This document shows, piece after piece, positions 41,364 to 50,101 of a DNA stretch of 64,000 bases; the first letter of the stretch is position 1; every line of letters begins with the position of its first letter. The position numbers and the translations under genes were made by a program. The stretch is taken from NCBI RefSeq assembly GCF_023184515.1, contig NZ_JAAHBP010000003.1:434001-498000 (forward strand), given 5' to 3'. The notes under the pieces were generated by a model that was not told the DNA's origin, made no database searches, and was given only the letters and a program-made list of their open reading frames with translations. The stretch comes from Streptomyces sp. D2-8 (GTDB taxonomy: Bacteria; Actinomycetota; Actinomycetes; Streptomycetales; Streptomycetaceae).

Positions 41364-42204
41364 TCTCGCGCAGTCCTATGTCACCGTCAGCCAGGACACC
41401 TCGGCCGTCGAGGCGCTGAGAGCCCTCGTCGAACACGGTCTGCCCGGGCTGCTCGTGGTCGACTCCGGCGGGCAGCCATACGCGGCGCTGCCCGCCTGCG
41501 AGGTGGGCAGGGCACTGCTGCCCGGCAATGTCCAAGAGGATCCCCTTCCCGTGCCGGCCGCACCGCTCGACGGAGGACGGGTGGTGCAGGCGCTGATGTG
41601 GTGGCGTACCGGAGACCGGGACCGCGCCGAGCGCGCGGCCGGACGCAGCGGGCAGATTCTGGGCATCGTTCTGATCGGCGCCGGATGGATCGCCGTCCTG
41701 CGCGGCACTCTCAGTGGGCTATGGCTGGCGCTCATCGGCTTCTTCGTCATGATCGTCGCGACCGCGGAGCGCCAGCACGCGACACTCGCTCCCGCCCTGC
41801 GCGGAGTCCGGGCGGCCGACGCCATGTCGAGTCCCGTCGAGACGTGCCACGACTGGCTGACTGTGCAGCGGTGCATCGACGACGTGGCAGTGCGAACCCC
41901 TCACTCCAAGGTGATCCTGATCGACTTCCAAGGACATCCCAGCGGCCTGCTCCACCTCCCGCGGCTCGCGAAAGTCCCCGCCCCACAGCGGGAGACCCTG
42001 CGTGTACGGGATGTAGCGATCCCCTGGGCGCGGTGCACCGCCTGCGCACCGGACGACCTGCTGGAAAACGTGCTCGAAAAGCTTTCACCGGCCAGCGGGA
42101 TGCCCATTGTCGTCACCGACGGGCAACAACTGGTGGGCATCATCACCGAACGCGGCATCTCCCGGCTCGTCCAGCGCCGCACACTCCGCGGGGAGAACCA
42201 GTGA
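41350..42204 (+). CDS. Chimeric CBS-domain/site-2-protease C-terminal protein
   Basis: A 284-residue frame that joins two unrelated genes. Residues 1-60 are the start of a CBS-domain protein (MRARDLAQSYVTVSQDTSAV, GLPGLLVVDSGGQPYAALPA, GNVQEDPLP). From about residue 70 it becomes the C-terminal half of an M50 site-2 protease: PLDGGRVVQALMWWRTGDRD with the metal-binding Asp, two helices, and paired CBS domains (VRAADAMSSPVETCHDWLTV; ILLENVLEK region to MPIVVTDGQQLVGIITERGI). The HExxH half of the protease is absent, so no peptidase activity is possible. A deletion between neighbouring genes is the simplest origin. It may still bind nucleotides through its CBS domains. Confidence 0.7.
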   Translation: MRARDLAQSYVTVSQDTSAVEALRALVEHGLPGLLVVDSGGQPYAALPACEVGRALLPGNVQEDPLPVPAAPLDGGRVVQALMWWRTGDRDRAERAAGRSGQILGIVLIGAGWIAVLRGTLSGLWLALIGFFVMIVATAERQHATLAPALRGVRAADAMSSPVETCHDWLTVQRCIDDVAVRTPHSKVILIDFQGHPSGLLHLPRLAKVPAPQRETLRVRDVAIPWARCTACAPDDLLENVLEKLSPASGMPIVVTDGQQLVGIITERGISRLVQRRTLRGENQ

Positions 42205-42950
42205 CCATCCCACACGGCTTTCACCGGCCGCGGACGCGGCGTTCCGCAGCGATCACGGCGACCCAGCGGTAGGAGCCGTGCCGCTCCCGCTGCTCATCCA
42301 GATGCGGGCCGTCCGGGTCGGCGAGCCGGTCGGCGTTGGGCCGGCGCAGCTCTCGCCGCGGGCGGGCCAAGGCCTTGGCGGTGATCCTCACCGCCCGCGC
42401 CAGCGTGCGTGAACACGTCGGGAAGTTGACCGGCGCAGCGGCGTTGGACGCCGCAGTTTGGTAACCGTGGATCTGGACGCGTGTGGGTGATCGCACATAC
42501 CGAGAAAGCAGGACGACGTGGCAGCGACCTGGAAGAAGAGCATCGGCCACCATCTGCTGATGGGGTTCGTCGACCACGGGTATAACCGGACCTGGCGAGC
42601 GGGTGGCCGGTCTGCTGCGCCCGTGAACGCGGGCATCGACACTCCTGACCATATCGACGCCCTCCTACTGGCAACTGGCCCAACGGCCCAAGCCCCACTG
42701 GGGGCGGACGCCGAACCGACTTCGGCGGCGGCACTCACGAGTTCGCGCCCTGCGCATCAGGGCTGCTGCCGGGACGGTCCCCAGCGGGGCAGGGCGCCAC
42801 GCTTCGCGTACACCTACATGCCACACCAGGGCACAAATGGGGTCTGTCACCGATGTCCACCCCCACCCCTGATCGGTCAGGGTGAAAGCCAGCGGGAAGC
42901 GTCGGCTGCCCGGCCCGCTTCCGAACGTGCGTGAGGAAAGGATCACGCCG
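42205..42950. other. Gap of 750 bases without recognisable gene
   Basis: Several frames are open but none gives a coherent protein or a family motif; a plus frame starting at 42518 (MAATWKKSIGHHLLMGFVDH) is followed by low-complexity sequence. The last 30 bases carry the leader of the DksA-like gene. Confidence 0.45.
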
Positions 42951-43274
42951 ATGGCACTGAACACCGCCGGTGTGGGGTCGCTTGAGGAACACACCGGCGT
43001 GCACCAGGCACGGCGGCGCCTGGAGCTTGAGCGCGAGGTTCGCCTAGCCCAGTTGGATGCGCTCAACGAGGCCGAGCCCACGGCCGATGGTGTGTTGGCC
43101 AGCCAGAAGAACACTGTTCGACGCGCGCTTATCGGCATCGACAAAGCCATGGCCCGGCTGAACGACGGCGTCTTCGGCACGTGCCGGAACTGCGCCCAGC
43201 CCTTCCACGCAGCACAGCTGGAGATCCGGCCTTTGACGCGATACTGCGTCACCTGCCAACAGCGCACCGGCTGA
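42951..43274 (+). CDS. TraR/DksA-family zinc-finger protein
   Basis: A 107-residue protein. A coiled-coil helical hairpin (HQARRRLELEREVRLAQLDA) is followed by IDKAMARLNDGVFGTCRNCA and YCVTCQQ, giving a C-x2-C ... C-x2-C zinc finger. Such proteins bind RNA polymerase through its secondary channel and adjust transcription under stress. GAGGAAAGG precedes the ATG at 42951. It stands alone between decayed regions. Unlike the ribosomal paralogues above, it needs zinc. Confidence 0.85.
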   Translation: MALNTAGVGSLEEHTGVHQARRRLELEREVRLAQLDALNEAEPTADGVLASQKNTVRRALIGIDKAMARLNDGVFGTCRNCAQPFHAAQLEIRPLTRYCVTCQQRTG

Positions 43275-43316
43275 CGCGCTTTGCGTTTGCTTGCTGCCAG
43301 GGGAGATGCGAGCCGT

Positions 43317-43412
43317 TACGGGGAAGTCCAGGACTGCGCCTTCCAGTGGGCCACCACCGGAGAAACCTTCGACTACCAGCATTTGCACTGGCTGGCCGGT
43401 CTCACCGAGTGA
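43317..43412 (+). pseudogene. Short remnant of a GH15 (trehalase/glucoamylase-like) gene
   Basis: The plus frame reads YGEVQDCAFQWATTGETFDY and QHLHWLAGLTE, then TGA at 43410. The intact GH15 protein encoded at 48214 contains YGEILDCAFQWAATGGRLDD at the corresponding site. So about 32 codons of a second GH15 gene survive here, ended by a stop. Confidence 0.7.
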
Positions 43413-43734
43413 GCGACGCACGCCTTGCGCACTCCCGACCTGGACGGCACCGACCATGCCAGCCACAACGAACAGGCGGCATGGTCCGCTGCCGAGGTCC
43501 GGCACCAGGCGGACGGTTCCGCAGCGTACTGGTGGAGATCGAAATGCCGGACGGTTTGTTGGTGGCGTCGGCCAGCGCTGCATCATGATGTCCGCGCGCA
43601 TCGCTGCCATGGCACCTGGTCTGTGTGTGCCTGGTGGCACCGGCGCGAGGTCGCGCCGTCCAGTGGGGTGCGGCTGCGCCGCAGGGCGAACTCTGTGAGA
43701 GTCGACGCGGAGGAGTGATAGCCACCGCGCATGC
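43413..43734. other. Gap without recognisable gene
   Basis: About 320 bases between the GH15 remnant and nhaA. No coherent protein is seen on either strand. Confidence 0.45.
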
Positions 43735-45009
43735 ATGGCTGTTCGTGGACGAGGGAGGGTGACAGAAGTCGTGGCTGGTCCGATCAGACGCATGGCGGCT
43801 GCGGTCACCTCCCCGCTGCGGGCGTTCCTGCACGCGGAGAGCGCGGGCGGGATCGTCCTCGTCATCGCGGCGGCGAGCGCGCTGGTGTGGGCGAACAGCC
43901 CGGCGGCAGACGGCTACGCCCAGTTCTGGCAGCAGAAGGTCACCCTCGGCGGTGGGCAAGCCAGGGTCACCCACGACCTGCGGCACTGGGTCAACGACGG
44001 GCTGATGGTCCTGTTCTTCTTCGTCATCGGCCTGGAGATCAAACGTGAACTGGTCGTCGGTGAGCTGCATGACCGCCGCGCAGCGACGCTGCCCGCGCTG
44101 GCAGCCGTCGGCGGCGTCGTACTCCCGGCGCTGCTGTACCTGGCCGTCGTCAGCGAAGGGGAGGCGGGGCGCGGGTGGGGCATTCCGATGGCCACCGACA
44201 TCGCCTTCGCCGTAGGTGTCCTGGCTCTGCTGGGCCGCCGCGCCTCCAGCGGGGCGAAGCTGTTCCTGCTCAGCGTCGCCATCGTCGACGACGTCCTCGC
44301 CATCGGCGTCATCGCGGTCTTCTACACCGACCGCCTCAGCCTCGGGTGGCTGGCGGGCGCGGTGGCCGGACTGCTGGTCGCCGTCGGCATGCGCAGGCTC
44401 GGAGTGAACTCGCCCTGGGCGTACGTGCCCGTCGGGGTGCTCGTCTGGTTCGCCACCCTGGAATCCGGCGTGCACGCCACCCTCGCCGGGGTCGCGCTCG
44501 GTCTGCTCACCCCGGCCCGGCCCGTGGCCGAGCGTAACGTTCTGGATGACCTGGAGCGCTCTTTGCACCCGGTCAGCGCCTTCCTCGTGATCCCGATCTT
44601 TGCCCTGGCCAACGCCGGGGTTGACCTGCGCGGCGGCGTGCTCGCAGACGCATTCGGCCAGCCGGTGACCTGGGCGATCATCATCGGTCTCGTCGTCGGC
44701 AAGATCATCGGCATCGGCGGGGTGACCTACTTGGTGCGCCGGCTGAACTGGGGTGCTCTGCCCGCGGGCATGCATCACCGCGAGGTCCTCGGCGCTGCCG
44801 CGCTGGGGGGTATCGGGTTCACCGTCTCGTTGTTCATCACCGACCTGGCCTTCACCGACGCCGCCCTGATCGGCCAGGCCAAGGTCGGCATCCTGACCGC
44901 CTCCGCAGTCGCCGCCCTGGCTGGAGCGGTGCTGCTCCTCACCGCCCCGGCGGGAACCGGCGTCACCACCACGCCATCCGCGTCGAACGAGGACCGATCC
45001 GAAAACTGA
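43735..45009 (+). CDS. nhaA: Na+/H+ antiporter NhaA
   Basis: A 424-residue NhaA with about twelve helices. FLHAESAGGIVLVIAAASAL starts the fold, DGLMVLFFFVIGLEIKRELV is the signature block, PMATDIAFAVGVLALLG carries the TD of helix IV, and LFLLSVAIVDDVLAIGVIAV holds the ion-binding DD pair. LGGIGFTVSLFITDLAF is the last conserved block. It expels Na+ in exchange for protons. The start is uncertain: ATG 43735 is given, but GTG 43771 (VAGPIRRM, with GGAGG 13 bases upstream) or ATG 43792 would also give a full antiporter. It is followed after 11 bases by the TerC-family gene. Confidence 0.9.
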   Translation: MAVRGRGRVTEVVAGPIRRMAAAVTSPLRAFLHAESAGGIVLVIAAASALVWANSPAADGYAQFWQQKVTLGGGQARVTHDLRHWVNDGLMVLFFFVIGLEIKRELVVGELHDRRAATLPALAAVGGVVLPALLYLAVVSEGEAGRGWGIPMATDIAFAVGVLALLGRRASSGAKLFLLSVAIVDDVLAIGVIAVFYTDRLSLGWLAGAVAGLLVAVGMRRLGVNSPWAYVPVGVLVWFATLESGVHATLAGVALGLLTPARPVAERNVLDDLERSLHPVSAFLVIPIFALANAGVDLRGGVLADAFGQPVTWAIIIGLVVGKIIGIGGVTYLVRRLNWGALPAGMHHREVLGAAALGGIGFTVSLFITDLAFTDAALIGQAKVGILTASAVAALAGAVLLLTAPAGTGVTTTPSASNEDRSEN

Positions 45010-45020
45010 AAGGAGGACCG

Positions 45021-46043
45021 GTGCTCCAGATCAGCGCACTCGTCTGGACCGTCACTATCGGACTGATCCTGATCCTGCTCGCCGGCGACCTGATTTTGGC
45101 CGCCGTGCGCCCGCACCGGGTCGGCTTCGGTGAGGCCACCGCGTGGTCGGTGTTCTACATCCTTGTAGCCGTCGCCTTCGGTGTCTGGTTCGCCGCGCGA
45201 TACGGCGGCGAGTTCGGCACCGAGTACTTCGCCGGCTACATCGTCGAGAAGAGCCTGTCGGTCGACAACCTGTTCGTCTTCGTCATCATCATGACCACCT
45301 TCGCCGTGCCGGCGGAACACCAGCACAAGGTGCTCACCTTCGGCATCATGCTCGCCCTGATCATGCGCGCGATCTTCATCGCGCTCGGAGCCACCCTGCT
45401 GGCGCTGTTCTCGTTCATGTTCCTGCTGTTCGGGCTGCTGCTGATCTACACGGCCGTACAGCTGTTCCGGCACCGCGACGAGGACCCCGACATCGAGGAC
45501 AACGTCATCGTCAAAGCGGCCCGCCGCATCCTGCCGATCACCGCCGACTACGTCGGCGGCAAACTCACCACCCGCATCGACGGGCGCTGGATGGTCACCC
45601 CGCTGTTCATCGTCCTGCTCTCCATCGGAAGCATCGACCTGCTCTTTGCGCTCGACTCCATCCCCGCGGTGTTCGGCATCACCGAGGAGGCCTACATCGT
45701 CTTCACCGCCAACGCGTTCGCCCTGCTCGGCCTGCGCGCCCTGTTCTTCCTCGTCAAGGGGCTGCTGGACCGGCTGGTGTATCTGTCCGTTGGGCTCGCG
45801 CTGATCCTCGCGTTCATCGGCGTCAAGCTCATCCTGCACTGGGCACACGTCGACCTGAACGAGGGGGTCCCCGAGATCTCCACCCCGATCAGCCTCGCTG
45901 TGATCGCCTTCGTGCTCGCAGTCGTCACCGTGGCCAGCCTGATCAAGACCAGGCGCGACCCGACCACCAAGGCCCACCCGGGCTCACTGCGTGCGCATCC
46001 CCCCAAGGCGAAGGAGTCCAGCCAGGAAGCCGGCCCATTCTGA
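45021..46043 (+). CDS. TerC/Alx-family membrane protein
   Basis: A 340-residue protein with about nine helices. FAGYIVEKSLSVDNLFVFVI and LLSIGSIDLLFALDSIPAVF are the two acidic helix motifs (EKSLSVDN, DLLFALDS) that define TerC/Alx proteins, which are implicated in manganese export and in loading exported enzymes. AAAGGAGG lies 6 bases before the GTG at 45021. It is co-transcribed with nhaA, so there is no room for the Mn riboswitch found before some terC genes. Confidence 0.9.
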   Translation: MLQISALVWTVTIGLILILLAGDLILAAVRPHRVGFGEATAWSVFYILVAVAFGVWFAARYGGEFGTEYFAGYIVEKSLSVDNLFVFVIIMTTFAVPAEHQHKVLTFGIMLALIMRAIFIALGATLLALFSFMFLLFGLLLIYTAVQLFRHRDEDPDIEDNVIVKAARRILPITADYVGGKLTTRIDGRWMVTPLFIVLLSIGSIDLLFALDSIPAVFGITEEAYIVFTANAFALLGLRALFFLVKGLLDRLVYLSVGLALILAFIGVKLILHWAHVDLNEGVPEISTPISLAVIAFVLAVVTVASLIKTRRDPTTKAHPGSLRAHPPKAKESSQEAGPF

Positions 46044-46062
46044 ACAGGGCCAGGGACGCAGG

Positions 46063-46982
46063 TCAGCTCGGCCCTGGACTGCCAAGCCGGCCGGTCGTGG
46101 CGAGTGCCCAGCCCAGTGGCATCAATCGGCCGGCGGTGCCTGGAGGGCCGGAAGACCACACGATCGCCAGAGCGGCGAGGCCGACTGCGGCGAGTGGCTC
46201 CACCGCTCCCTGCATGAGCCGGGTAGCGAGTTGTATGCGGTCAAGCGGTGCCAGGGCGTCTTCCGGCATCCCGAGATCGGTGGTGATGATCCACGTGTTC
46301 CCGTCGGCGTTCCGCAGCACGGCCGCGGCTGCGGCGCGCGTGCGCCCGGAGACGGCGGCTGGGCGACGGCGGCCAGCGCCGAGGCCACATCTCCGCTTGC
46401 CAAAGAGGACTGGACCTCGGGTTCGAGCGCCCGCCTGTCGGCCTTGGGCACCAGGCCCAGGAGCACCGAGGTGGCACGCTCTGCCTGGTCGGGCGAGAGC
46501 GCCAAAGTGGGCAGCCCGTCCGGTCGCTCGCCTTCTAACAACTGAGCCGCCGTCTCCGCCAGGCGGTCGGTGAATGCCTGGAAGTCGGGCTCGGACCGCT
46601 GCTGTATCGAGGCGACGGCGTCACCGAGATAGGTCTGGGCGAGCCTGCCGACGTTCTCCGCGAGCGGCTGGACGTCTACTGTCAGACGCAAGGTGTCCCG
46701 ATCGCCTTCGAGGTAGGCGATCACCTCGGTTATCTGCTGGTTCGCCAGGGCCCGCAGCGTCTCCGGGGGGAACACCGTCTTCAGGTTGGATGTCACCGCC
46801 GACTCCGGCACGGGCAAGCGGGCCAGCAGATCACGGGTGAGGGCCGAGCTCTGCGGAGCGACCAGCAATTCGTCGTACAGACGTTCGTAGGCCCGTTCCT
46901 CCTCGAGGACCTTGCCGTAGAAGCCGGCATTGAGCACGGTGCAGCCACCGCGCGCCGCGCAACGGCCCTCGCATCCCCCCAT
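46063..46982 (-). pseudogene. Frameshifted, 5-prime truncated membrane protein gene of unknown function
   Basis: On the minus strand, GGCTVLNAGFYGKVLEEERA begins a coherent protein that continues through YERLYDELLVAPQSSALTRD, SNLKTVFPPETLRALANQQI and SLASGDVASALAAVAQ. Near 46345 a one-base frameshift is needed to go on as SGRTRAAAAAVLRNADGNTW, IITTDLGMPEDALAPLDRIQ and a C-terminal membrane helix. The protein should start with a membrane helix before GCTVLNAGFY; this and its start codon are missing. So the gene is broken twice. No function recognised. Confidence 0.65.
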
Positions 46983-47270
46983 CGTGGATCACGCTCCGCG
47001 AGGTCGGCAACCGGCAGCCTGCAGGCGTCGCCCCGGGCCCATTTGTCCAGGCGGCTTCGGTGTGACGTCTCCTGATCGTCCGGGTCGAACGGGCCTTGAT
47101 CAGCCGTCGAACAGGCAGGTCGCGGGCCCGTTCACGGTTGACTCGCCGGTCCGACACGGTACGGCCAGCAGCAGCGGATGCCGCCGTCTTTAGCGCGCCC
47201 GGCCCCGGGTACTCGCTGAATCCCGCTGCTGCAGTGCTTCGTGGGAGCGATAAGGAAAGCAGGAGGCTGC
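46983..47270. other. Short gap before the stress-protein gene
   Basis: No gene is seen. It ends with AGGAGGCTGC before the ATG at 47271. Confidence 0.5.
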
Positions 47271-48167
47271 ATGTCTGATGCCGTCCCGGTACAGGACCGG
47301 CCCGTCATCGTCGGCATCGACGACGGCCCGGACCAAGAGGAGCTCGTACGCTTCGCGGCACGGCAAGCGGCCCTCCGGACAGGTCGACTCCACGTCGCCC
47401 ATGCCATCCGCTTCCCGCTGCCGGGCGGCTCTGCGACGGACAGCCGGGAGAAGGACGCGGCGGTCCAGGTGGGGGCACGCCTCGTGGAGCGATGTGAAGA
47501 CCTCGCGCGTTCTGCGTTCCCCGGCCTGACCGTGGCGGGCGAGCTTCCCGTGGGGCACGCCGCAGCCGTACTGATCGAGCGTTCCGCGGATGCCGACATG
47601 CTCGTGATCGGCCACCGGGGCAGCGGCGGGTTCCCGCGGCTGCCGCTCGGCTCGGTCAGCTGGCAGGTCGCCACGCATGCGGACTGCCCAGTGATCGTGA
47701 TCCGCCCAGGAGACACCAGTGGCTCCCCGGGCAACCGTGTAGTGGTCGGAGTGGACCCGGCCGATGCTTTGCTGAAGCCCCTGGATTTCGCGTATCGGGA
47801 AGCTGACCTGCTGGGCGCGCACCTGGAGGTGGTCTACAGCGCCGAGCCTATGGCGATGGGGCCTACCGGCCCGATGGGCATGGTGCCTTCGGATTTCGAG
47901 GTGCTGGAGCAAGGGCCGCGGGACTTCCTCGAAAAGGAGATGGCCGAGCGGCGTGCACAATACCCGTCGGTGCGGGCGGATCTGCGTATAGAACGCGTGA
48001 GGCCGGCGACGATTCTCGCGGAAGCCGCCCGCAACGCTGCCCTGCTGGTGGTGGGATCCCGTGGCCGATCTGGGTTGAAGAGGCTGCTTCTCGGGTCGGT
48101 GAGCGCCGAGGTACTGCACACAGCCGAGTGCCCTGTGGCCGTCGTCCCCGGGCGAGATGGCGACTGA
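47271..48167 (+). CDS. Tandem universal stress protein (UspA family)
   Basis: A 298-residue protein of two Usp domains. The first runs from PVIVGIDDGPDQEELVRFAA to DMLVIGHRGSGGFPRLPLGS, the second from NRVVVGVDPADALLKPLDFA to LLVVGSRGRSGLKRLLLGSV. Both keep the G-x2-G-x9-G-S nucleotide motif. A Met/Gly/Pro-rich loop (AMGPTGPMGMVPS) lies in the second half. AGGAGG is 4-9 bases before the ATG. It is followed closely by the GH15 gene and may head that operon. Confidence 0.92.
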   Translation: MSDAVPVQDRPVIVGIDDGPDQEELVRFAARQAALRTGRLHVAHAIRFPLPGGSATDSREKDAAVQVGARLVERCEDLARSAFPGLTVAGELPVGHAAAVLIERSADADMLVIGHRGSGGFPRLPLGSVSWQVATHADCPVIVIRPGDTSGSPGNRVVVGVDPADALLKPLDFAYREADLLGAHLEVVYSAEPMAMGPTGPMGMVPSDFEVLEQGPRDFLEKEMAERRAQYPSVRADLRIERVRPATILAEAARNAALLVVGSRGRSGLKRLLLGSVSAEVLHTAECPVAVVPGRDGD

Positions 48168-48213
48168 ACACTCCGTAAGCCACTCATCACGTTCGGCCGG
48201 AAGGCGAAGCTGC

Positions 48214-50067
48214 ATGGGTAAGGGCAACAGTGGGGTGAGGCATTTGCAAGAACGCGCTGGCTACCCTCCGATAGAGGATCATGGGTTGCTCGGGGACGGT
48301 CGTGGGTCAGCCCTGGTGGGGCGGGACGGGGCTGTCGGGTTCATGTGCGTGCCTCGCTTCGACTCCCCGCCCCTTTTTTGTGGACTGCTGGACACCGACC
48401 GCGGCGGGCGATTCCTGATTGCCCCGCAGGACCTGCGCGCCAGCCGCCAGCGGTACGTCCACGACACTGCGCTGCTCGTCACGCAGATGGCGAGCACCAC
48501 AGGGACGGTTGAGGTCACCGACGCGTTCCTGCTTCGGCCGGATTCGCTTCTGGAAGAAGACACACCGGCCGGAATCGGAGCCTTGGCGCGACACGTGCGT
48601 GTGGTTGCAGGCAGCGTCGACCTGCGCGTACTCCTTCGACCGCGCGGCGATGCCCGCACCGAGCAGCGTACCGACGGCTGGCACCTCATGTGCCCCCGGC
48701 AGGGGCTCTCTCTCCACCTTGCATCATCGCGCCCTCTGCACGCCCTCGACTGCACGGTGCCCATGCACGCGGGGGAGGCGCTGGCACTGACCCTGAGCTG
48801 GGGTGAACCTCTTCGGTCCTCGGACGAGGCTGTCAGCGGAGCGCTGGAGGACACCGCCCGTGCCTGGCGGCGCTGGTCGGCCCAGGTGGTACGCGACGTC
48901 CCCCAGGCCGACCTCGTGCGACGCTCAGCGATCACGCTGAAATTGCTGGACCACATCGAAAACGGCGCCATGGTCGCGGCGCCCACCTCGTCCCTGCCTG
49001 AGCTCGTCGGGGGCTCAAGGAACTGGGACTACCGCTACACCTGGATACGAGACGCCGCCTACGCCGTCTTCGCCCTGCGGCGTATCGGACTGCCCATGGA
49101 GGCCGGCGGCTTCGTGCACTGGGCACTCGCCACCGCCCAATGGAGCGACCGGCCACGGGTTCTTTACGACGTCGACGGCCGCCCGCCTCAGCCGGAGACC
49201 GTCGACAGGGAATTGGAGGGCTACCGCAAGTCGGCACCAGTGCGCTGGGGAAATGCCGCCGCCGACCAGATCCAGCATGACGTGTACGGGGAGATACTTG
49301 ACTGTGCCTTCCAGTGGGCGGCAACAGGCGGTCGGCTCGACGACAACCTGTGGAAGCGCCTTACGGTGCTGGTGGAACAAGCCCGTCGAGCCTGGAGCAC
49401 CCCCGATCGCGGCATCTGGGAGGTACGCACCCCAGGCCGCCCGTTCACCTATTCGGCCGCGATGTGCCAGGTCGCCCTGGACCGGGCCGCCCGGCTCGCC
49501 CACCGGCTGAACCTGCCCGGTGACCCAGTTACCTGGGCCAAGGAAGCACAGCGGCTGACCGACCACATCCTGCGAGAAGCCTGGGACGAGGACACCGGCG
49601 CACTCACCGAGCACCTGGGCACCGGCGGCGGTCTGGACGCCTCACTGCTGGCTCTGCCGCTACGACGCGTCGTACCCGCGGATCACCCCCGCATGGTCGC
49701 CACCACGGACGCGATAGCAAGTCGGCTCGACGCCGGCGGGGGCCTTCTTTACCGTTACCTTCCCCAGCAGTCACCGGACGGGCTGGATCAGCCCGAGGGC
49801 GCTTTCGTCCTGTGCAGCTTCTGGCTCGTGGACAACCTGGCAGGACAGGGCCGCCTCGACGAAGCCGCAGACCTCTTCGAACGGCTCTGCTCATACACCA
49901 GCCCTCTGGGGCTCCTCCCCGAGCAGATGGATCCCGGGACAGGAGCGTTCCTGGGCAACTTTCCCCAGGGTCTCAGCCACGTCGGGCTCATATCCAGCGC
50001 CGTCGTGCTCGGCAGGGTTCAGCGTGGGATCCGGCCGGAACTGTCAACCCAAGCATGGTTCTCCTGA
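48214..50067 (+). CDS. GH15-family glycoside hydrolase (trehalase/glucoamylase-like)
   Basis: A 617-residue cytoplasmic GH15 enzyme. The N-terminal beta-sandwich starts YPPIEDHGLLGDGRGSALVG. The (alpha/alpha)6 barrel has GGSRNWDYRYTWIRDAAYAV (substrate binding), DRGIWEVRTPGRPFTYSAAM with the probable catalytic Glu in WE, and a late LLPEQMDPGTGAFLGNFPQG with the second catalytic Glu. There is no signal peptide. Actinobacterial cytoplasmic GH15 enzymes of this type include trehalases; it could equally cut other alpha-glucosides. The next two genes convert glucose to 6-phosphogluconate, so glucose release is the logical role. ATG 48214 is chosen over an earlier frame start at 48157 that overlaps the Usp gene. 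Confidence 0.88.
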   Translation: MGKGNSGVRHLQERAGYPPIEDHGLLGDGRGSALVGRDGAVGFMCVPRFDSPPLFCGLLDTDRGGRFLIAPQDLRASRQRYVHDTALLVTQMASTTGTVEVTDAFLLRPDSLLEEDTPAGIGALARHVRVVAGSVDLRVLLRPRGDARTEQRTDGWHLMCPRQGLSLHLASSRPLHALDCTVPMHAGEALALTLSWGEPLRSSDEAVSGALEDTARAWRRWSAQVVRDVPQADLVRRSAITLKLLDHIENGAMVAAPTSSLPELVGGSRNWDYRYTWIRDAAYAVFALRRIGLPMEAGGFVHWALATAQWSDRPRVLYDVDGRPPQPETVDRELEGYRKSAPVRWGNAAADQIQHDVYGEILDCAFQWAATGGRLDDNLWKRLTVLVEQARRAWSTPDRGIWEVRTPGRPFTYSAAMCQVALDRAARLAHRLNLPGDPVTWAKEAQRLTDHILREAWDEDTGALTEHLGTGGGLDASLLALPLRRVVPADHPRMVATTDAIASRLDAGGGLLYRYLPQQSPDGLDQPEGAFVLCSFWLVDNLAGQGRLDEAADLFERLCSYTSPLGLLPEQMDPGTGAFLGNFPQGLSHVGLISSAVVLGRVQRGIRPELSTQAWFS

Positions 50068-50101
50068 CACGCCCCGCCTCACGAGAGGGACGAGATTGGC
50101 G

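Noticed and set aside
45010..45020. Manganese (yybP-ykoY) riboswitch before the TerC-family gene
   Set aside because: Only 11 bases separate it from nhaA; there is no room for a riboswitch.
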